Source: Caenimonas sp. SL110
GTDB taxonomy: Bacteria; Pseudomonadota; Gammaproteobacteria; Burkholderiales; Burkholderiaceae_C
Length of the DNA stretch: 64,000 bases
Direction: 5' to 3'
NCBI RefSeq assembly: GCF_001044395.1
Contig: NZ_JANU01000009.1
Location: 62,001 to 126,000 of the forward strand
Positions within the stretch are counted from its first letter, which is position 1; each line of letters starts with the position of its first letter. The notes beneath the pieces were generated by a model. The model had not been told where the DNA came from. It was given only the letters and a program-made list of their open reading frames with translations, and did not search any database. The position numbers and the translations under genes were made by a program. Positions 60,970 through 64,000 of this stretch are shown piece after piece.

Positions 60970-61527
60970 TCAGCTGAACAGCCGAGACGTCCGGGGCAGG
61001 TGCGCCATCAGGAACTCCATCTGGTCGGCAAGAATGCGCCGGTTGCGCAGGATGAAGTCTTCCCAGAGGCTTGGGACATAAGGCGCGTAAAGCAGCGGCA
61101 TGCGTGCCTGCTCGGGCGTGCGGCTGCTCTTGCGATGGTTGCAGGCGCGGCACGCGGTGACCACATTCATCCAGTGATCCTTGCCGTTTTGCGCAAACGG
61201 AATGATGTGTTCGCGCGTCAGTTCTTCTTCGTCGTGAAGGGCGCCGCAATACGCGCAGATGTTGCGATCGCGCGCAAAGAGTTTGGTGTTGGTCAGGCCT
61301 GGCTTGAGGTCGAAGGGATTGATGTTGGGCACGCCCTTGGTGCCGATGATGCTGCTGATGCTGATCTGCGATTGCAGACCCGTCATGGCGTTGTGTCCGC
61401 CGCGAAAGAGCGCGACCTGCGCGCCCACTTCCCAGCGAACTTCGTCGGCGGCGTAATGCAGCACAGCTTGCTCCAGCGAAATCCACGACTGGGGCAGCCC
61501 TTGGGCAGACAGCTTCAAAACCTTCAA
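60970..61527 (-). CDS. HNH endonuclease
   Basis: 185 aa. C-terminal HNH domain with a zinc knuckle: CAYCG, then TREHIIPFAQNGKDHWMN (His and Asn of HNH), and CRACNHRKSSRTP closing the knuckle; the end is RILADQMEFLMAHLPRTSRLF. The N-terminal 70 residues (LSAQGLPQSWISLEQAVLHYA) are a conserved companion of this betaproteobacterial type. I choose the TTG at 61527 (MKVLKLSAQG) because AAGGAG lies 7 nt upstream; a GTG one codon earlier is the alternative. Not linked to restriction or phage genes; its target is unknown. Confidence 0.87.
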   Translation of the reverse strand: MKVLKLSAQGLPQSWISLEQAVLHYAADEVRWEVGAQVALFRGGHNAMTGLQSQISISSIIGTKGVPNINPFDLKPGLTNTKLFARDRNICAYCGALHDEEELTREHIIPFAQNGKDHWMNVVTACRACNHRKSSRTPEQARMPLLYAPYVPSLWEDFILRNRRILADQMEFLMAHLPRTSRLFS

Positions 61528-61634
61528 CACACGACTCCTTGATGAACGAGGAACACGCCTGAGGTCACAGCGAGGCACGCAGTGCGCGCCTTGCAGCACA
61601 ATATACCCTGCTATCAAAAAGATACCTAACGGCG

Positions 61635-62633
61635 ATGCAGATTTTCAGAGGCTTCAAGCACCCCGGCATCGCTCCTGCATCGGCGGTGACCATCGGCAAT
61701 TTCGACGGCGTGCATCGCGGGCACCAGGCCATGCTCGCGCTGCTGAACAATGAAGCCCGTCATCGCAATGTCACCAGTTGTGTGCTCACGTTCGAGCCGC
61801 ATCCGCGCGACTACTTCGCAGCCCTCGCGCGCAAGCCCGAACTCGCCCCCGCGCGCATCGCGACGCTGCGCGACAAGCTGTGTGAACTCGCAGCTTGCGG
61901 CGTGGGCCAATGCGTGGTTCTGCCGTTCGATGCCCGCCTGTCATCGCAAACGCCCGACGACTTCATCGACAACGTGCTGGTCGGCGGCCTGGGCGCCAGG
62001 TACGTGCTGGTTGGCGACGACTTCCGCTTCGGCGCCAAACGCGCCGGCGACTACGCGATGCTCGATGCTGCGGGCACCCAGCGCGGATTCGATGTCGCGC
62101 GCATGAACAGCTACGAAGTCAGGGGCTCACGCGTTTCCAGCTCGGCCGTCCGCGAGGCGCTGGCGCGCGGAGACATGGGCGCAGTCGCCGCCCTGCTGGG
62201 CCGGCCCTTCAGCATCAGCGGCCATGTGGTGCACGGCCGCAAGCTGGGGCGTGAACTCGGCTTCAAAACCCTGAACCTGCGATTCGCCCACTGGAAGCCT
62301 GCGGCAAGCGGCATCTTTGCCGTCGAAGTCCACGGGCTGCATTCGACGCCGCTGCAAGGCGTCGCCAACCTGGGAATTCGCCCTTCGCTCGACCCCGCCG
62401 ATGTCAATGGTGGGCGGGTCCTGCTGGAGACGCACTGCCTCCAATGGCCCGAGGCGCTGGGGCCCGATGGAGCCTACGGTAAGATCATCCGCGTGGAACT
62501 TCTGCACAAACTGCACGACGAGCTCAAGTACGACGGTCTCGATGCCCTGACTCAAGGCATTCGCAAGGACTGTGACGAGGCCCGTGCGTTCTTTGCATCC
62601 ACCCGCCGCCAGACGACGCGCGACCGAATTTGA
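61635..62633 (+). CDS. ribF: Bifunctional riboflavin kinase / FAD synthetase
   Basis: 332 aa. N-terminal adenylyltransferase: [20 protein letters not shown] (HxGH-like), [44 protein letters not shown]-terminal flavokinase: [31 protein letters not shown] and [18 protein letters not shown]. Makes FMN then FAD from riboflavin. It lies immediately before ileS, an order widespread in proteobacteria (ribF-ileS-lspA). Confidence 0.96.
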   Translation: MQIFRGFKHPGIAPASAVTIGNFDGVHRGHQAMLALLNNEARHRNVTSCVLTFEPHPRDYFAALARKPELAPARIATLRDKLCELAACGVGQCVVLPFDARLSSQTPDDFIDNVLVGGLGARYVLVGDDFRFGAKRAGDYAMLDAAGTQRGFDVARMNSYEVRGSRVSSSAVREALARGDMGAVAALLGRPFSISGHVVHGRKLGRELGFKTLNLRFAHWKPAASGIFAVEVHGLHSTPLQGVANLGIRPSLDPADVNGGRVLLETHCLQWPEALGPDGAYGKIIRVELLHKLHDELKYDGLDALTQGIRKDCDEARAFFASTRRQTTRDRI

Positions 62634-62636
62634 TCT

Positions 62637-62717
62637 GTCATTGCGGGCTGCTCCAGGCGCCGCAATTCACCTCCCTGCGCACCCAAATCCAGGATTTCCG
62701 GTCGAGCCCGGAATGAC
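62637..62717. repeat. Dispersed palindromic intergenic repeat, copy D (degenerate)
   Basis: GTCATTGCGGGCTGCTCC at 62637 and ATTTCCGGTCGAGCCCGGAATGACAA ending at 62717, between ribF and ileS. The inverted module pair is eroded compared with the other copies. Confidence 0.65.
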
Positions 62718-62736
62718 AACCTCAAGGCATTTCCCC

Positions 62737-64000
62737 ATGACAGACAAGACCGCCCCCACCGACAAGTCAGACAAGACGGACTACCGCGCCACGCTCAACC
62801 TGCCCGACACACCCTTTCCCATGCGCGGCGACCTGCCCAGGCGCGAGCCAGGCTGGGTCAAGGAGTGGGAAGACAAGGGCCTCTACAAGAAGCTGCGCGC
62901 GGCCCGCTGCGGCCACGAGAAGTTCGTGCTGCACGACGGCCCGCCCTACGCCAACGGCCAGATCCACATGGGCCACGCGGTCAACAAGATCCTGAAAGAC
63001 ATGATCGTCAAGGCGCGCCAGCTCAAGGGGCTCGACGCTTCCTACATCCCCGGCTGGGATTGCCACGGCCTGCCGATCGAGAACGCGATCGAAAAGCTGC
63101 ATGGGCGCAACATCCCGCGCGACGAGATGCAGGCCAAAAGCCGCGCCTATGCCACCGAACAGATCGCGTTGCAGATGGCCGACTTCAAGCGCCTGGGCGT
63201 GCTGGGCGATTGGGACCATCCCTACCGCACGATGGACTTCGTGAACGAGGCCGAGGAAATCCGTGCGTTCAAGCGCGTGATGGAGCGCGGCTTTGTCTAT
63301 CGCGGCCTCAAGCCGGTGTACTGGTGTTTCGACTGCGGCTCGTCGCTGGCCGAGTTCGAGATCGAATACGCCGACAAGAAGTCCCAGACGCTGGACGTCG
63401 GCTTCCTGGCTGATGCGCCCTGGGAAGTGGTGAAGGCATTCGGCCTGACCGACCAGGCCCCACCCAAGCCTATCCTTGCCGTCATCTGGACCACCACCGC
63501 CTGGACCATTCCGGCCAACCAGGCGCTCAACCTCAACCCCGAACTAGAGTATTCGCTGGTCGATACGCAGCGGGGCTTGCTGATCCTTGCTTCCACACTC
63601 GTGGGCAAGTGCATGGAGCGCTACAAGCTCGAAGGCCATGTGCTCGCGACCGTGCCGGGCAAGGCCCTGGGCGGCCTGAACTTCCGCCATCCGCTGTACG
63701 ACGCCGACCCTGGCTACAAGCGCCTGTCGCCCGTGTACCTGGCCGACTACGCCACTGCCGACGACGGCACCGGCATCGTCCATTCGTCACCCGCGTACGG
63801 CGTGGATGACTTCAACTCGTGTGTCTCGCACGGCATGGCGTACGACGACATCCTGAACCCGGTGCAGGGCAATGGCTCCTACGCGCCGGACTTCCCGCTC
63901 TTTGGCGGCCTGAACATCTGGAAGGCCGTGCCACGCATCATCGAAGTGCTGGGCCAGTCCGATCGCCTCTTCGCCACCGAAGGCATCACGCACAGCTACC
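62737..64000 (+). CDS. ileS: Isoleucyl-tRNA synthetase, 3' end beyond the window
   Basis: 421 codons are present of roughly 940-950 expected. The class I synthetase marks are clear: [20 protein letters not shown] (HIGH-type motif HMGH), [10 protein letters not shown], and the start of the CP1 editing domain ([35 protein letters not shown]). The KMSKS motif lies beyond the edge. The ATG at 62737 gives [21 protein letters not shown]; no stop occurs before base 64000. Follows ribF after 103 bp containing a dispersed repeat. Confidence 0.97.
   Translation, partial: MTDKTAPTDKSDKTDYRATLNLPDTPFPMRGDLPRREPGWVKEWEDKGLYKKLRAARCGHEKFVLHDGPPYANGQIHMGHAVNKILKDMIVKARQLKGLDASYIPGWDCHGLPIENAIEKLHGRNIPRDEMQAKSRAYATEQIALQMADFKRLGVLGDWDHPYRTMDFVNEAEEIRAFKRVMERGFVYRGLKPVYWCFDCGSSLAEFEIEYADKKSQTLDVGFLADAPWEVVKAFGLTDQAPPKPILAVIWTTTAWTIPANQALNLNPELEYSLVDTQRGLLILASTLVGKCMERYKLEGHVLATVPGKALGGLNFRHPLYDADPGYKRLSPVYLADYATADDGTGIVHSSPAYGVDDFNSCVSHGMAYDDILNPVQGNGSYAPDFPLFGGLNIWKAVPRIIEVLGQSDRLFATEGITHSY

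Noticed and set aside
60970-61527. Prophage or restriction-system nuclease
   Set aside because: The HNH gene stands alone among housekeeping genes, with no phage, integrase or methylase genes around it.
62865-63413. Separate 182-codon gene within ileS
   Set aside because: It is a shifted-frame shadow of the isoleucyl-tRNA synthetase, whose own frame is open from 62737 to the window edge.

Overview
The window is high-GC chromosomal DNA of a betaproteobacterium, most likely a Burkholderiales/Comamonadaceae-type facultative denitrifier. This rests on a Bug-family tripartite tricarboxylate binding protein, a narK1-narK2-narGHJI-PpiC operon, a DesA-type desaturase, a PimC/PimD-type acyl-CoA dehydrogenase pair and the trxB // ftsK-lolA-rarA order. 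Genus is inferred from gene content and remembered protein families, not from a search. I see no prophage, insertion sequence, CRISPR array, rRNA or tRNA.

Bases 1-24500 form an anaerobic-respiration block. After the end of a flavin/2Fe-2S reductase come hemN, a classical Fe-S fnr, a universal stress protein, a hemerythrin-like protein, two nitrate/nitrite transporters, narGHJI, a PpiC isomerase and a beta-carbonic anhydrase. A second operon follows: nitronate-monooxygenase-like protein, B12-dependent ribonucleotide reductase (nrdJ), nitroreductase and an acyl-CoA dehydrogenase-like protein. Next are a small conserved protein, a MIP18-type Fe-S assembly factor and two NnrS-type membrane proteins. 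Five FNR-type palindromes (TTGAY-N4-RTCAA or close to it) sit in the intergenic gaps of this block, several with a -10-like hexamer at the spacing of a class II FNR promoter. A sixth lies far away, upstream of the fatty-acid desaturase at 55 kb. Many junctions are 4-bp ATGA/GTGA overlaps.

Bases 24494-29839 hold one giant signalling gene (Ser/Thr kinase, AAA-type ATPase, GAF, histidine kinase). Bases 29898-35814 are a sulfur region: TauE/SafE permease and FAD/NAD(P)-binding protein on the minus strand, divergent from cysD-cysNC. CysD is preceded, in the same uninterrupted frame, by about 271 codons that look like a decayed IS630-type transposase with its HTH domains intact. Bases 35893-40757 carry a degenerate HtrA-like protein, an SDR protein, a ferredoxin-type reductase, a Bug binding protein and a small outer-membrane barrel.

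Bases 40791-64000 are mostly housekeeping: livHMGF branched-chain amino-acid transporter, rarA, lolA, ftsK, a Crp-family regulator, trxB, rpmB-rpmG, an orphan delta-60/RTX secreted protein, the desaturase, an RsmB-type rRNA methyltransferase, purN, a YceH-family protein, two acyl-CoA dehydrogenases, an HNH nuclease, ribF and the 5' two-fifths or so of ileS. A dispersed palindromic repeat (GTCAT..CCGG..TCGATCCGG) occupies four intergenic gaps here. No gap between genes exceeds 300 bases.
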